Positions 13,245 through 23,012 are shown, counted from the stretch's first letter. The stretch: 64,000 nucleotides of DNA from Chryseobacterium sp. ZHDP1 (GCF_018603435.1 NZ_CP075682.1:3968001-4032000), one strand, 5' to 3'. A program made the numbers and translations. Notes: generated by a model from the sequence alone, not told the origin.

Positions 13245-13856
13245 TTACAAATATTTCTGCTTTACAGTTTCTATTGTTTCCTGCAGTTTTCGGTCTGCTG
13301 TAGGATCTCCGATCGCGTTGAACTTCCATTCTCCGTTTCTTTTGTAGAAAACTCCCATCACCATGGCAACGTGACCTCTGAAAGAAGCATCGTTCGCAAT
13401 ATCATATTTCGCAAAAACTTCTCTTACGTTGGTTGGCGTTCCTTCATAAATTCTGATGGATGCGAAAGGAATAGTCCCGAAATCCTGACCTTTATAACTG
13501 TTCAGAACCAAAGCAACGTGTTCTACATTGGAATCCAGATTGCTGAAATCTACAGTAATCACCTCATTGTCAAGACCGTCATCTCCATTCACATCTCCTG
13601 TTAAATCGTCTCCGCTGTGTCTTACAGAACCGTTTTTTGATCTTAAGTTTCCAAAATAGATTACTTCTGTTGCATTTTTATTAGAATCGTATAAAATACA
13701 GCTTCCGTCCAGATCTACCGCTTCTTTTGTAATCCCTCCGAAGAATCCTTTTTTCTCAATTGCCCCCCAGTTGATTCCTACACAAGCCTGTGTAAGCGTA
13801 GTTCCGTTTTCCTTTGTAAGGTTTATTCTCTGACCTTTTTGTAAGTTAATAGCCAT
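13245..13856 (-). CDS. TerD/TerZ-family protein (second copy)
   Basis: The 203-residue protein opens with MAINLQKGQRINLTKENG and contains VDLDGSCILYD, HSGDDLTGDVNGDDGLDNE and VYKRNGEWKFNAIGD-type text, all typical of the calcium-binding TerD fold. The acidic loop around residues 80-100 is the Ca-binding site of the family. TerD-type proteins form part of a predicted membrane-linked stress complex with TelA and TerC. It is 40% or so alike to the copy at 16187 by eye. It is separated by 187 nt from the upstream gene. Confidence 0.93.
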   Translation of the reverse strand: MAINLQKGQRINLTKENGTTLTQACVGINWGAIEKKGFFGGITKEAVDLDGSCILYDSNKNATEVIYFGNLRSKNGSVRHSGDDLTGDVNGDDGLDNEVITVDFSNLDSNVEHVALVLNSYKGQDFGTIPFASIRIYEGTPTNVREVFAKYDIANDASFRGHVAMVMGVFYKRNGEWKFNAIGDPTADRKLQETIETVKQKYL

Positions 13857-13879
13857 TGTTATATTTTGTTTTAGTTCTA

Positions 13880-14000
13880 ATTTTAATTTTTTTTTACTGT
13901 GCTTAGTTTAAACACAAAGATTCGCAAAGATTTTTTTTAATTGTTCTGCATATCTTTGTTCGCAAAGGCGTTTCACTCAGCAAATGATGGCAGTAAAGTG
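13880..14000. repeat. TTCGCAAAGG-type dispersed repeat
   Basis: TTCGCAAAGGCGTTTCACTC followed by AGCAAATGATGGCA matches the arm sequence of the large inverted repeat at 18490-18568 and a shorter relative near 24660-24692. Confidence 0.5.
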
Positions 14001-14043
14001 AAAAAGTTTGTAAAGAATTGAATTTTAAAACTTTTTACTTTTA

Positions 14044-14991
14044 CTAATTATTTAAATTTAAATTCAGCATTGCGCGAAGAATATTGGTTTCCTCATTAAT
14101 GTCGAACATTTTACTCATCACGTCTGTATTTTCTAGATTTTTAATGTAATCCTGAAGTACGGCAATGACCTGTTCCGGTAATATTTTTTTCCTTTCGTTC
14201 ATCGTCTGTTCCAATTGTTCATTCTTTCTTTTTAACTGATAAACAATTGTTCCCTGATTTGATTCGTTGGGCATTGTATCTAGTTTTTCCAGTTTTTTAG
14301 GATCAATCAGATACATTTTTCTGCCTTCAATATCGAAGATGAAATGATCTTCAGACTGAAAAATCTTAAACAATTCATATTCGTTTCCCGCGATGGCGTA
14401 TCCACACACAAAGCGGACTTTAAAATTCTGAATGTTAAGTCTTCCCAATAATTTTCTTTCAATCTGATAATCTTTATACTGATAGGCAGGAAAAGAACCG
14501 GACTTCAGCAATTCTTCATCAACATTTGAACGGTAGAATTCTGCCGCATATTTTTTGTTGAAATACAGAACATTATCCCAGTTCAATCGAAATTTATCTT
14601 CCGTAAGATCATTATACAGGCTTTTCAGCTGATTAGAAAAAATACCGCTGTACATTTTCCGGTCTGTTTCGAAGCCGTCAACACGCTTTTCCTCAAAACC
14701 GGAAATGTATTTGCTGTTAACATCAATTTCATTAAGAACCGCCAGCATATCATTTTCCTTCTGCCGTTTAATTTTGGTTAAAAGTTCAATGAGACTGTCG
14801 GTGTACTGAAGATGAAAAAGTTCCAGTTTGCTGTAATCGAGTCCCTTATTTTCCTGAAAAAGATTATGGATAATATCCGTCTTAATGTAGATCGAAATTA
14901 TATCAACATTTTCAAAAAAATTCGCGAGAAGTTTAAGTTTGGTTAATCTTCTTTTGCTCTGAGACAATATGTTTACAGCATCATCATTCAC
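14044..14991 (-). CDS. Uncharacterised coiled-coil protein of the Ter cluster
   Basis: The 315-residue protein starts at a GTG 16 nt after the telA stop. No named domain is recognised. It is predicted largely helical, with a coiled-coil-like stretch near the C-terminus (YQLKRKNEQLEQTMNERKK) and a short beta-rich patch (FIFDIEGRKMYLIDPKKL). There is no signal peptide or membrane helix. The tight spacing to telA and same strand make it a member of the Ter operon, perhaps a partner of TelA. Confidence 0.75.
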   Translation of the reverse strand: MNDDAVNILSQSKRRLTKLKLLANFFENVDIISIYIKTDIIHNLFQENKGLDYSKLELFHLQYTDSLIELLTKIKRQKENDMLAVLNEIDVNSKYISGFEEKRVDGFETDRKMYSGIFSNQLKSLYNDLTEDKFRLNWDNVLYFNKKYAAEFYRSNVDEELLKSGSFPAYQYKDYQIERKLLGRLNIQNFKVRFVCGYAIAGNEYELFKIFQSEDHFIFDIEGRKMYLIDPKKLEKLDTMPNESNQGTIVYQLKRKNEQLEQTMNERKKILPEQVIAVLQDYIKNLENTDVMSKMFDINEETNILRAMLNLNLNN

Positions 14992-15007
14992 TTTTTATCT
15001 CTCGTTA

Positions 15008-16180
15008 TTATCCTCTTACGTTTGCTTTTAACTCGTGTTCCAAAGTCATTAAATCCTGATCCAGCTTTTTTCTTCCTTCTGCACCCTGCTTTTGGATCTG
15101 CTTCACTTCGTTCAATGTATTAATTAATTTTGAAGTTGTTTCTCTCAGTGTTTCCACAGAAACGATCGTCTGTTCATTCGCTCTGGCCACATTAATAGAG
15201 TTCTGCCCAAGACGTTCTGCATTCTTTCTTAAAATTTCTTCTGTTGTAGCCGAAACTTTTTGCTGAATTTCAATACTTTGCTGCTGTCTGTACATCGCCA
15301 CCGCCAGTGAAAGCTGATTTTTCCAAAGCGGCAAGGTTGTTGTTAAAATCGTCTGCGCTTTTTCTGCAATAGAAACGTTGTTGTTCTGAACCAGCCTGAT
15401 TTGAGGAAGCGACTGCATCATGATTAATCGAACTACTTTCAGATCCGCTAATCTTCTGTCTAATCTTGCAATAAAATCTCTCTTATCTGCAATCTGATAA
15501 TCCTGAAATTCCTGAGTATTGGCTTCCATGTGCGCTAATTCTGCTCCCGCTTTTTCAATTCTCAGATTTCCGATAATCACCAGTTCTTCGATCTGTTTAA
15601 TTGCATTCACATTGCTTTCAAAAATCGTCTGCAAAACAGCATTATCTTTCGTGGAAGTAATGATTCCTGCATTTACCTTATAAGCGATCTGATCGATATT
15701 GTTGATGATTTTATCATATTTGGCAAATAAATTCTCGATCTGCGTCATGACACTTTTCATGAAAGGCAATTTGCTTAAAAAACTTTTGAATTTATTTTGA
15801 TTTAATTCTTCAACATCTACATAATTCAGCTCGACTAATAAATTATTAATCAATTCTCCGACTTCACCGGAATTTGATCTCCTTACATTTCCAAGGAAAC
15901 TGTCACTCTGGTTGGATAATGTTCTCTGAAGGTCTGCCCCGAAATTAACGATAGATCCCGGATTGGTTTCGTCGATAGAATCTGCAAGGGCTTCATATTT
16001 CTGACGTTCATCTGTTTTCAGCTGATTCAGATTTACATTTCCGTCTCTGTCTACCAATGGGGCAGGAGGTGTACTTGGTGTAGCCATACCTGGTGGCGGC
16101 GCCATCGGAGTCGGCTCAAAAGTCTTTAAAGATTCGATCGATCCAAGCGGATCTATAGGTTGATTTTCCTGATTGTCCAT
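15008..16180 (-). CDS. telA: TelA-family toxic anion resistance protein
   Basis: The 390-residue protein fits TelA: a Pro-rich N-terminus (PTPMAPPPGMATPSTPPAPL), then a long all-helical body with SFLGNVRRSNSGEVGELIN, NVNAIKQIEELVIIGNLRIE, LVQNNNVSIAEKAQTIL and TLPLWKNQLSLAVAMYRQQQ, the last two being the best TelA markers. TelA is a cytoplasmic coiled-coil protein that co-occurs with TerD and TerC in envelope and tellurite stress systems. It lies 6 nt after terD1, so they are co-translated. Confidence 0.93.
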   Translation of the reverse strand: MDNQENQPIDPLGSIESLKTFEPTPMAPPPGMATPSTPPAPLVDRDGNVNLNQLKTDERQKYEALADSIDETNPGSIVNFGADLQRTLSNQSDSFLGNVRRSNSGEVGELINNLLVELNYVDVEELNQNKFKSFLSKLPFMKSVMTQIENLFAKYDKIINNIDQIAYKVNAGIITSTKDNAVLQTIFESNVNAIKQIEELVIIGNLRIEKAGAELAHMEANTQEFQDYQIADKRDFIARLDRRLADLKVVRLIMMQSLPQIRLVQNNNVSIAEKAQTILTTTLPLWKNQLSLAVAMYRQQQSIEIQQKVSATTEEILRKNAERLGQNSINVARANEQTIVSVETLRETTSKLINTLNEVKQIQKQGAEGRKKLDQDLMTLEHELKANVRG

Positions 16181-16186
16181 GGTAAA

Positions 16187-16741
16187 TTATTGATAGATTG
16201 ATACAAATTTTTCAAGACCTTCTCTTTGTCCGGCTCCCACTGCTTCGAATTTCCACTCTCCGTTTCTGTTGTAGATTCTTCCGAATTCTACTGCGGTTTC
16301 GATAGAGAAATCTTCATCTAATTCATATTTCAGAATTTCTTCGTTGGTATCTGTATTGAAAATTCTGATGAAAGAATTTCTTACCTGTCCGAAGTTCTGT
16401 CTTCTGGAATCTGCTTCGTGAATCGTTACCACAACGGTAATTTCTTTCACAGCAGGATCAATTTTTGTAAGGTCTATTTTAATCTGCTCGTCATCTCCTG
16501 CGCCGTCTCCCGTAAGATTATCACCAGAGTGAATTACTGCTTTGTCCGGAGACTCCAGATTGTTGTAAAAAATAAAATGATTATCTGAAATTAACTTTTT
16601 ATTTTCACCTAATAAAAATAAAGAAGCATCCAAATCGAAAGCGGTTCCGGTAGATGTATTGTTAATATCCCATCCAAGACCAACCGTAAATTTCGGTGCG
16701 TTTATATTTTCTCTCTGTCCTTTCTGTAAGTTAATAGCCAT
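16187..16741 (-). CDS. terD: TerD-family protein (first copy)
   Basis: The 184-residue protein is a compact TerD domain: MAINLQKGQRENINAPKFTV, FDLDASLFLLGENKKL, HSGDNLTGDGAGDDEQIKID (Ca-binding acidic loop) and IYNRNGEWKFEAVGAGQREG near the end. It overlaps the stop of the upstream PRTase gene by 11 nt, a sign of translational coupling. Confidence 0.95.
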   Translation of the reverse strand: MAINLQKGQRENINAPKFTVGLGWDINNTSTGTAFDLDASLFLLGENKKLISDNHFIFYNNLESPDKAVIHSGDNLTGDGAGDDEQIKIDLTKIDPAVKEITVVVTIHEADSRRQNFGQVRNSFIRIFNTDTNEEILKYELDEDFSIETAVEFGRIYNRNGEWKFEAVGAGQREGLEKFVSIYQ

Positions 16742-17555
16742 AATATAATTCGGTTTGTGTTAAAGTGTTTATATTGTTTTTATATTCTTTTATTAAATGA
16801 TAATTGTTGCTGATTGCCAGTTCCAGCAGATTATCCATCAGTTCCTTTTTTACTTTAGACGAAAGATACTCAAAATTACCTGAATCTAAGCCTAAAATAT
16901 ATTTTACAATTCGTGTATTAAACTGAAAACTAGGCTTTCCCATTACTTCTGCGATATCTTCTACATTTTTCACTGCGTAATAATTAAAGTAATTTTCAAT
17001 TTTAGGATCGAGATCAAAATTCATCAGTTCAGCATAATACATGAATAAAAAGTCTGCTTCTACATGGTACTGATTCAGAATTTTATTCACCGTAAATTCA
17101 TGGCTTCCTGTTATTTTAATATCATCTATAAAAATACAAAGTTTTCCTCTAAGAAAATCTTTATCCAGATAATACGTATCATTCGCGATGAGATTTTTAC
17201 GGTCTTCAAAACTTAAATTTCCATAATCTGTCGTATAGGTATGATTTCTGTTAATTTTCGATAAAATGCTTGATTTTTTTCCTTTCTGAAACAAATAAAA
17301 ATCCAGATGCTTCTTAAAGTAAAAACATAAAAAATTAGAAGCGGTAGGAATCGCCATATAAGGACTTGGCAATACCACAATCTCTTTATCTGTATTTAAA
17401 ATATCTTCATGTGAAAAAACAAATCCTTCGAACAGTTCTTTTGCAAATTTTTCAGCATACGACTTATCGCCATACTTGAAATAGCTGTATTCTTCGGGTG
17501 AAAAAGTAAATTCATCCGCCGAATGAATGTGGTGTAAGCTGTATCTTTTGTTCAT
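16731..17555 (-). CDS. Ter-associated phosphoribosyltransferase-like protein
   Basis: The 274-residue protein contains a PRPP-binding-type loop, KLCIFIDDIKITGSHEFT, near residue 140: two acidic residues followed by TG, as in type I PRTases. FVFSHEDILNTDKEIVVLPS precedes it. PRTase and HAD genes are known companions of TerD/TelA systems and were proposed to make a nucleotide-like product. The spacing to the HAD gene is 3 nt and the overlap with terD1 is 11 nt. The substrate base is unknown. Confidence 0.82.
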   Translation of the reverse strand: MNKRYSLHHIHSADEFTFSPEEYSYFKYGDKSYAEKFAKELFEGFVFSHEDILNTDKEIVVLPSPYMAIPTASNFLCFYFKKHLDFYLFQKGKKSSILSKINRNHTYTTDYGNLSFEDRKNLIANDTYYLDKDFLRGKLCIFIDDIKITGSHEFTVNKILNQYHVEADFLFMYYAELMNFDLDPKIENYFNYYAVKNVEDIAEVMGKPSFQFNTRIVKYILGLDSGNFEYLSSKVKKELMDNLLELAISNNYHLIKEYKNNINTLTQTELYYGY

Positions 17556-17558
17556 AAA

Positions 17559-18233
17559 TTATATTTTGTGTGTAAGTAAGTGTGCATTGAAACCAAAATC
17601 TTTTGCGCCCTTATAATCCGCGAAAGGATTATCTCCGATATGTAAAACCTGTTTTATATCTAAATCCTGATTGGGCAGTAAATTTTTAACTTCCTGAAAT
17701 ATTTTCGGATGGGGTTTGGAACAGTTCATTTCATCTGAATAAACATGAAAATCAATGTACTGATCCAGATTTTCAATCCTCAGAAATTTCCTCATCGTTT
17801 TTCCTTTGATGAAGCCTGTATTGCTCAGTATATTAATCGTCTTTCCCTGATTTTTAATTTCATCAAAAAACTGGTGTAAATTTTCAAAAATAACAACAGG
17901 TTTATACTCTAAAAATAAGTCTTCGCTTTTCTGATAAAAATCGTTCATATGGTCTTTACTCAATTGTTTTACATTAACTTCCAATGCATTCAGGATCAGT
18001 AAATAAATTTCAAAAGTGTCTATATTTCCTCCCGTTATTTCATTGATAGAATTGCAAAGATCATCGTAATATTTTACGACTTTCGCAACTTCGTTAATCG
18101 GTTTTTTTACGTCAAAAAATGAGGAGAACAGCTCAACTCTTTTTGCTTTAAATTCAGGATGAGATTTTATTAAAGTAAGCCACAAATCAAAAGAAAAATG
18201 TGAGTGATTGTGGATGTCTATATCTGTTTTCAA
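17559..18233 (-). CDS. HAD-superfamily hydrolase of the Ter cluster
   Basis: All four HAD motifs are present in 224 residues: motif I FSFDLWLTL (nucleophile Asp; the second Asp is replaced by Trp, as in DxYGT-type members), motif II NILSNTG, motif III SKPHPKIF with the Lys, and motif IV LHIGDNPFADYKGAKDFGF. It likely is a small-molecule phosphatase. It is the first gene of the operon, starting from ATG at 18233 after the noncoding stretch. The companion PRTase 3 nt downstream suggests they process one metabolite. Confidence 0.9.
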   Translation of the reverse strand: MKTDIDIHNHSHFSFDLWLTLIKSHPEFKAKRVELFSSFFDVKKPINEVAKVVKYYDDLCNSINEITGGNIDTFEIYLLILNALEVNVKQLSKDHMNDFYQKSEDLFLEYKPVVIFENLHQFFDEIKNQGKTINILSNTGFIKGKTMRKFLRIENLDQYIDFHVYSDEMNCSKPHPKIFQEVKNLLPNQDLDIKQVLHIGDNPFADYKGAKDFGFNAHLLTHKI

Positions 18234-18676
18234 AATGGTACAGTTAAAATTTTATTTAGCTTTTTTCTTGAAAAAGATGTTTTAAATGGTTATTATTTTC
18301 TTTCATGGTTTGTGTTTAAAAATTGCCAATTCCTCCCAAAGATAGAATTTTTAAATTAATGTATAAATGTTGTTTGGTGTTTTAAGAAATTTTTATGATT
18401 ATCCGCAATTTGAATCTAATATCTGATAGCGAAAAAATTCTTTTTTAAACGCAAAGTCCTCAAAGATTTTTTGAAATTATTGTGGGTGTTTTTCGTTCGC
18501 AGAGGCACTTCGTTCAGCAAATGATAGCATGACGCCTTGGCTGAGTGAAACGCCCTTGCGAACGAAAATGTTTTCAAAGAATTAAACAAAACCTGGCGAT
18601 CATCGCGTTAAAAATAATTTGACACTCAGCATTTATTTCTTGAATTTTCAGTCGTTTAAAAAAAATAAAAAAAGTT
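18234..18676. other. Non-coding interval with a long inverted repeat
   Basis: The Ter operon promoter should lie at the left end, although I see no perfect TAnnTTTG there. From 18440 the sequence is made of the CGCAAAG-type repeat, with arms at 18490-18518 and 18540-18568 (TTTTCGTTCGCA facing TGCGAACGAAAA, with CAGC/GCTG at the loop side). It is probably a dispersed palindromic element. Confidence 0.5.
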
Positions 18677-18706
18677 TTTGCTGTTAAAATATTTTTTCTA
18701 GTTTTG
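18677..18706 (+). promoter_or_regulatory. Promoter of the EF-G leader
   Basis: TTTG at 18677-18680, an 18-nt spacer, and TAGTTTTG at 18699-18706 form a near-consensus Bacteroidota sigma-A promoter. Transcription should begin near 18713, a few nt before the leader ORF. Confidence 0.8.
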
Positions 18707-18726
18707 CAACCGGTTAACAATCAACA

Positions 18727-18813
18727 ATGTCAACAAAAATGATAAATATAATCACTTTAAGCAATCCTATCAGAGCTGTGTACTTTGGTAGCACTAAATA
18801 TTTATCTGAATAA
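18727..18813 (+). CDS. 28-residue leader peptide upstream of the EF-G paralogue
   Basis: The ORF encodes MSTKMINIITLSNPIRAVYF followed by GSTKYLSE. It begins about 14 nt after the predicted transcription start and ends 30 nt before an intrinsic terminator that itself lies 243 nt before the EF-G start. This arrangement is the usual one for regulatory nascent peptides, where a stalled ribosome alters terminator folding. The ITLSNPIRAVYF stretch would be the likely arrest region. This is an inference from position. Confidence 0.6.
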   Translation: MSTKMINIITLSNPIRAVYFGSTKYLSE

Positions 18814-18843
18814 CGATCGACCTTATAAAACTAAAATAAAACG

Positions 18844-18873
18844 AAGGCCTGTCTGTTTCAGATAGGTCTTTTT
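18844..18873 (+). terminator. Intrinsic terminator in the EF-G leader (putative attenuator)
   Basis: AAGGCCTGTCTG (18844-18855) pairs with CAGATAGGTCTT (18859-18870) over 12 bp with two G-U pairs, loop TTT and a following T-tract. It lies between the leader ORF and the EF-G-like gene. Confidence 0.85.
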
Positions 18874-19116
18874 CGCTACCCTACTTTTCAGCTTTTACAT
18901 TCGGAAAGGTTGTCTAATTTTTTAACGCAAACAAAAATTTTCTTACTGAATAAGAAAGTGAGCAAAGATTTTAATCAATAAATTGATTTTAAGAAGCTGG
19001 CTTCATCAGCGACTTTGTCGCAACTCTTTGCTTTCTTAAATAAAAAACAGTTTTCAAAGAACTTTGCGTTTTAAGACATTTTACAACCTTAAAATCAACA
19101 ATTTAAATTAAACAAA

Positions 19117-21183
19117 ATGAAATACAACACACGAAATATAGGGATTATAGCGCACGTCGATGCAGGAAAAACCACACTCACGGAAAGACTTCTTTATTAC
19201 ACGGGAATGATCCATAAAATAGGGAACGTGGATGAAGGAAATACCACGATGGATAAAGACATTCAGGAGAAAAACCGTGGAATTACGATTTCTTCGGCGG
19301 CAATTTCTACCCAGTGGAAAAAAGACGACAATATCTTCGATATCAACATAATTGATACTCCGGGACACATTGATTTTGCGGTGGAAGTGGAACGCTCTTT
19401 ACGAGTTTTGGACAGCGTTGTAGCAGTTTTCTGTGCTTCTTCGGGAGTTCAGCCACAAACGGAAAATGTCTGGTTCCAGGCTGAGAAACATGGAATTTCA
19501 AAGATTTGTTTCATCAATAAAATGGACAGAATCGGAGCTGATTTCTTTGCCGTTTTAAATGAAATTAAAACAAAACTGAATGCAGTTCCTCTGGCTTTGC
19601 AAATTCCGATTGGCGCAGAGGATCATTTTGAAGGTGTTATTGATTTAGTTAAGCAAAAAGCATTGTATTGGATTGACGAAAACGGAGAAACCATTGTGGA
19701 AAAAGAAATTCCGGAACTTTACAAAACTGAAGCTCATGAATGGAGGCAGAAATTAATGGAAACTTTAGCGGAATCTGACGAACAGTTTTTTGAATATTTT
19801 CTGGATTCTGAAACAGAAATTGCTGAAGAAATGATTACTGAAGCCATAAAAAGAGCTTCTCAGTCGAGAAATTTAGTTCCTGTTTTATGTGGTTCTGCAT
19901 TCAAAAACAAGGGAGTACAACCTTTGCTTGATGCAATTGTAAGTTATCTTCCTTCACCGGATCAGTTGCCTTCTGTGATAGGAAAAGATGCAAAAACAGA
20001 AGAAACGGTTGAATTGGAAAGAAATGAAAAGGATATTTTTTCAGGATTGGTTTTCAAAGTGGTGATTGATAAACATATGGGTAAACTTTCGATGTTGAGA
20101 ATTTATTCGGGAAGTATACAATCCGGCGATACGGTTCAGAATGTAAGAACGGGTGAAAGTTTCAGAATTTCAAGGATTTTGCAGATGCAGTCGGACAAAA
20201 CGATAACGGTTGATGAAGGAAAAGCGGGAGATATTGTGGCTTTAACAGGGATAAAAGATGCGAAAACCGGAGATTCTTTATCTTCTGTTGAACGGGCTGT
20301 TTTGCTTGAAACCATCACGATTCCGGCTCCGGTAATCAGGGTTTCCATTGAGCCGAAAACAAATGCGGATGAAAAATCTTTCGTATTGGTTTTAGCGAAA
20401 ATTCAGGAAGAAGATCCATCGTTATTCGTAGAAAGAGACCGACAAACGGGCGAAACTTTACTGAGCGGTTTGGGAGAATTGCATCTTGAAGTTACTTTAG
20501 AAAAAATCAGGTTGAATCACGGAATTGAAATCAATCAGGGAAAACCTAAAGTTTCTTACAGGGAAATTTTAACCGAAACCAGAACGCACCGTGAAAAACT
20601 TGTGAAATAGAATGGCGGAAGCGGACAGTTTGCGGATATCACGTTTGAAATAGGACCGAGAAATGATGATGGCATCGGTCTGGAATTCATCAATCAGATC
20701 AAAGGAGGAGTAATTCCTAATGAATTTATTCCGTCTGTTGAAAAAGGTTTCCGTGAGGCAATGGAAAACGGAGCATTGCAGGGTTATCCTCTGGAAAGCA
20801 TGAAAGTTACGCTTCTGGACGGATCTACTCACAGTAATGATTCTCATGCGCAGGATTTTGAAATGGCTGCGAGAGATGGTTTCCGGGAAATCGGAAAATC
20901 CTGTAAACCTAAATTAATGGAACCTATCATGAAAGTTGAGATTCAGACGATTGAAGATTATACCGGAGCGGTGACTGCGGATATCAACAAACGAAGAGGA
21001 ATCATCACTTCGATTGATGAAAAATCAGGAAGAAAAATTTTCACGGCAGAAGTTCCTCTGGCTTCTACTTTCGGATATATTTCTGATCTGAGAACGTTAA
21101 CGAGCGGTAGAGCTTCGATCAGCATGAAGCTGTCGCACTATACTTTGGTGCCTGATTTCATCGCAAATACATTAGTAACCTAA
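19117..21183 (+). pseudogene. EF-G paralogue interrupted by an in-frame TAG codon
   Basis: Translation from 19117 gives an EF-G-like GTPase: G1 AHVDAGKT, G2 RGITISSAA, G3 DTPGH and G4 NKMD are intact. At codon 498 (20608-20610), inside THREKLVK-stop-NGGSGQFADI, a TAG stands where EF-G domain IV normally continues; CAG or AAG to TAG would explain it. The frame stays open for another 190 codons to 21183, with a good EF-G end (HYTLVPDF). Total length would be 688, normal for EF-G. The first part alone lacks domains IV and V and could not translocate. Alternatives are a sequencing error, recent nonsense mutation or read-through. It is an accessory EF-G rather than the str-operon copy, since no rpsL/rpsG/tuf lie nearby. 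Confidence 0.85.
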
Positions 21184-21185
21184 AA

Positions 21186-21222
21186 GACAAGGGCTGTAAA
21201 TTATTTTTGCAGTCCTTGTTTG
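21186..21222 (+). terminator. Terminator of the EF-G paralogue
   Basis: GACAAGGGCTG (21186-21196) pairs with CAGTCCTTGTTT (21210-21221). The rest of the gap to 21473 is AT-rich with CTTCCATC-type repeat text and no gene. Confidence 0.75.
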
Positions 21223-21473
21223 GGTTATTGATGAACTATCAATGATGAATTGTTTTTTTCTCCCGCTGATTTTGCAGATTTTTTATTTTCTATAGATTAC
21301 ACGGAGATTTGCATGAATTTAAACTTCCCTCATCATGCTCCAGCTTATTCAAAATTTTATTTCCCACAGATTTAACGGATTTTGTCAAATGTTTGCGGAG
21401 TATTTCTAAACTTCCATCCTCTAACTTCCATCTTCCAGCCAATATTCACAAACTCTCCAACTCAAAAACCCTC

Positions 21474-23012
21474 TTACTTCTCCGGCATCACTTTATACGT
21501 CGGATCATCCTGAATATTCACTTCAATTACGGCTTCTGCGTTTTTAAGCATTTGACGGCAGTCTTCGCTTAAGTGTCTTAAATGGAGTTTTTTATTTAGT
21601 TGTGCATATTTTTTAGAGAGTTTATCCAGAGCATCAATTGCACTCATATCAACAATCCTGCTTTCTTTAAAATCGATGACTACCTGATCCGGATCGTTTA
21701 CAGGATCAAACTTATCAATAAAAGTGGTCACTGAACCAAAAAACAGCGGTCCTGAAATCTGATAATGTTTAATACCATTTTCGTCCGTATATTTTCTGGC
21801 GCGAATTCTCTTCGCATTATCCCAAGCAAAGACCAAAGTTGAAATGATGACTCCCACCAAAACCGCCAAAGCCAGATTGTGTAGAACAATCGTAATTAAA
21901 GCCACGGTAATTCCCACAAAAATATCAGACTTCGGCATCTTATTAATGATACTTATCGAAACCCACTGAAAGGTACTGATTGCAACCATCATCATGACAC
22001 CGACCAAAGCTGCCATCGGAATTTTTTCAATAAACGGAGCTCCTACTAAAATGATTACCAATATGGTGAGGGATGCGATAATTCCGGAAAGTCTGGCTCT
22101 GGAACCTGCATTCAGATTCACTAAAGTCTGCGCAACCATTGCACAGCCTCCCATTCCGCCGAAAAAACCGTTGGTAACGTTGGCTAAACCTTGGGCTACC
22201 GCTTCTTTATTGGTGTTTCCTTTTGAATTGGTAATTTCATCCACCATAGATAAAGTCAGCAAAGATTCAATTAAACCCACTCCTGCCATAATTAAAGCAT
22301 AAGGAAAAATAATCTGTAAGGTTTCTAATGAAAAAGGTATTTTCGGAATATGGAAACTAGGCAAATTTCCGCTGATGTGGGCAATGTCAGCAACCGTTTT
22401 TGTATGAATTCCGAAACCAACAACCACTCCGAAAACAATTAAAATAGCAATTAAAGAAGAAGGGACAACTTTGGTGATTTTCGGGAAAAAGTAAACAATA
22501 GCAATCGTTAAAGCCGTTAAACCTGACATTATATATAAGGAAGAACCCTGCAGCCAAGTCACAACACCATTTGCATCGGTAATTTTAAACTGTTCTACCT
22601 GTGCCATGAAAATGATAACAGCAAGACCGTTCAGGAAACCGTACATTACGGGTTGCGGAATCAGTCTCACAAATTTTCCGAGTCTGAAAATTCCGACCAG
22701 CATCTGAAAAACTCCGGCTAAAGCTACAGTTGCAAATAAATATTCTACTCCGTGGGTTTTGATCAGTGCGATTAAAACAACGATGGTTGCTCCCGCACCT
22801 CCGGAAACCATTCCGGGACGACCTCCGAAAATTGCAGTAACCAATCCCATCATAAAAGCAGCGTATAAACCCGTTAAAGGAGAAAGTCCTGCAAGAATTG
22901 CAAAAGACAAAGATTCCGGGATCATGGTCATGGCGACGGTAAATCCGGCAAGAAGCTCATTTTTGAAATTGATTTTTTGCGAAAAGTCGAAAAGTTTAAT
23001 AGCGTTTTTCAT
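21474..23012 (-). CDS. SulP-family anion transporter with STAS domain
   Basis: The 512-residue protein has 10-14 transmembrane helices and SulP signatures: ELLAGFTVAMTMIPESLSFA, GLSPLTGLYAAFMMGLV, GRPGMVSGGAGATIVV, and NGFFGGMGGCAMVAQT. The C-terminal STAS domain (about residues 425-500) carries VIDFKESRIVDMSAIDAL. SulP proteins carry sulfate, bicarbonate or dicarboxylates; the family alone does not decide. It is monocistronic, with a promoter reading from 23183. Confidence 0.92.
   Translation of the reverse strand: MKNAIKLFDFSQKINFKNELLAGFTVAMTMIPESLSFAILAGLSPLTGLYAAFMMGLVTAIFGGRPGMVSGGAGATIVVLIALIKTHGVEYLFATVALAGVFQMLVGIFRLGKFVRLIPQPVMYGFLNGLAVIIFMAQVEQFKITDANGVVTWLQGSSLYIMSGLTALTIAIVYFFPKITKVVPSSLIAILIVFGVVVGFGIHTKTVADIAHISGNLPSFHIPKIPFSLETLQIIFPYALIMAGVGLIESLLTLSMVDEITNSKGNTNKEAVAQGLANVTNGFFGGMGGCAMVAQTLVNLNAGSRARLSGIIASLTILVIILVGAPFIEKIPMAALVGVMMMVAISTFQWVSISIINKMPKSDIFVGITVALITIVLHNLALAVLVGVIISTLVFAWDNAKRIRARKYTDENGIKHYQISGPLFFGSVTTFIDKFDPVNDPDQVVIDFKESRIVDMSAIDALDKLSKKYAQLNKKLHLRHLSEDCRQMLKNAEAVIEVNIQDDPTYKVMPEK

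Noticed and set aside
13218..13604. 128-codon frame antisense to terD2
   Set aside because: It mirrors the TerD coding sequence; TerD is well supported.
21309..21572. 87-codon frame in the gap after EF-G
   Set aside because: It consists of CTTCCATC-type repeat text and overlaps the SulP gene antisense.
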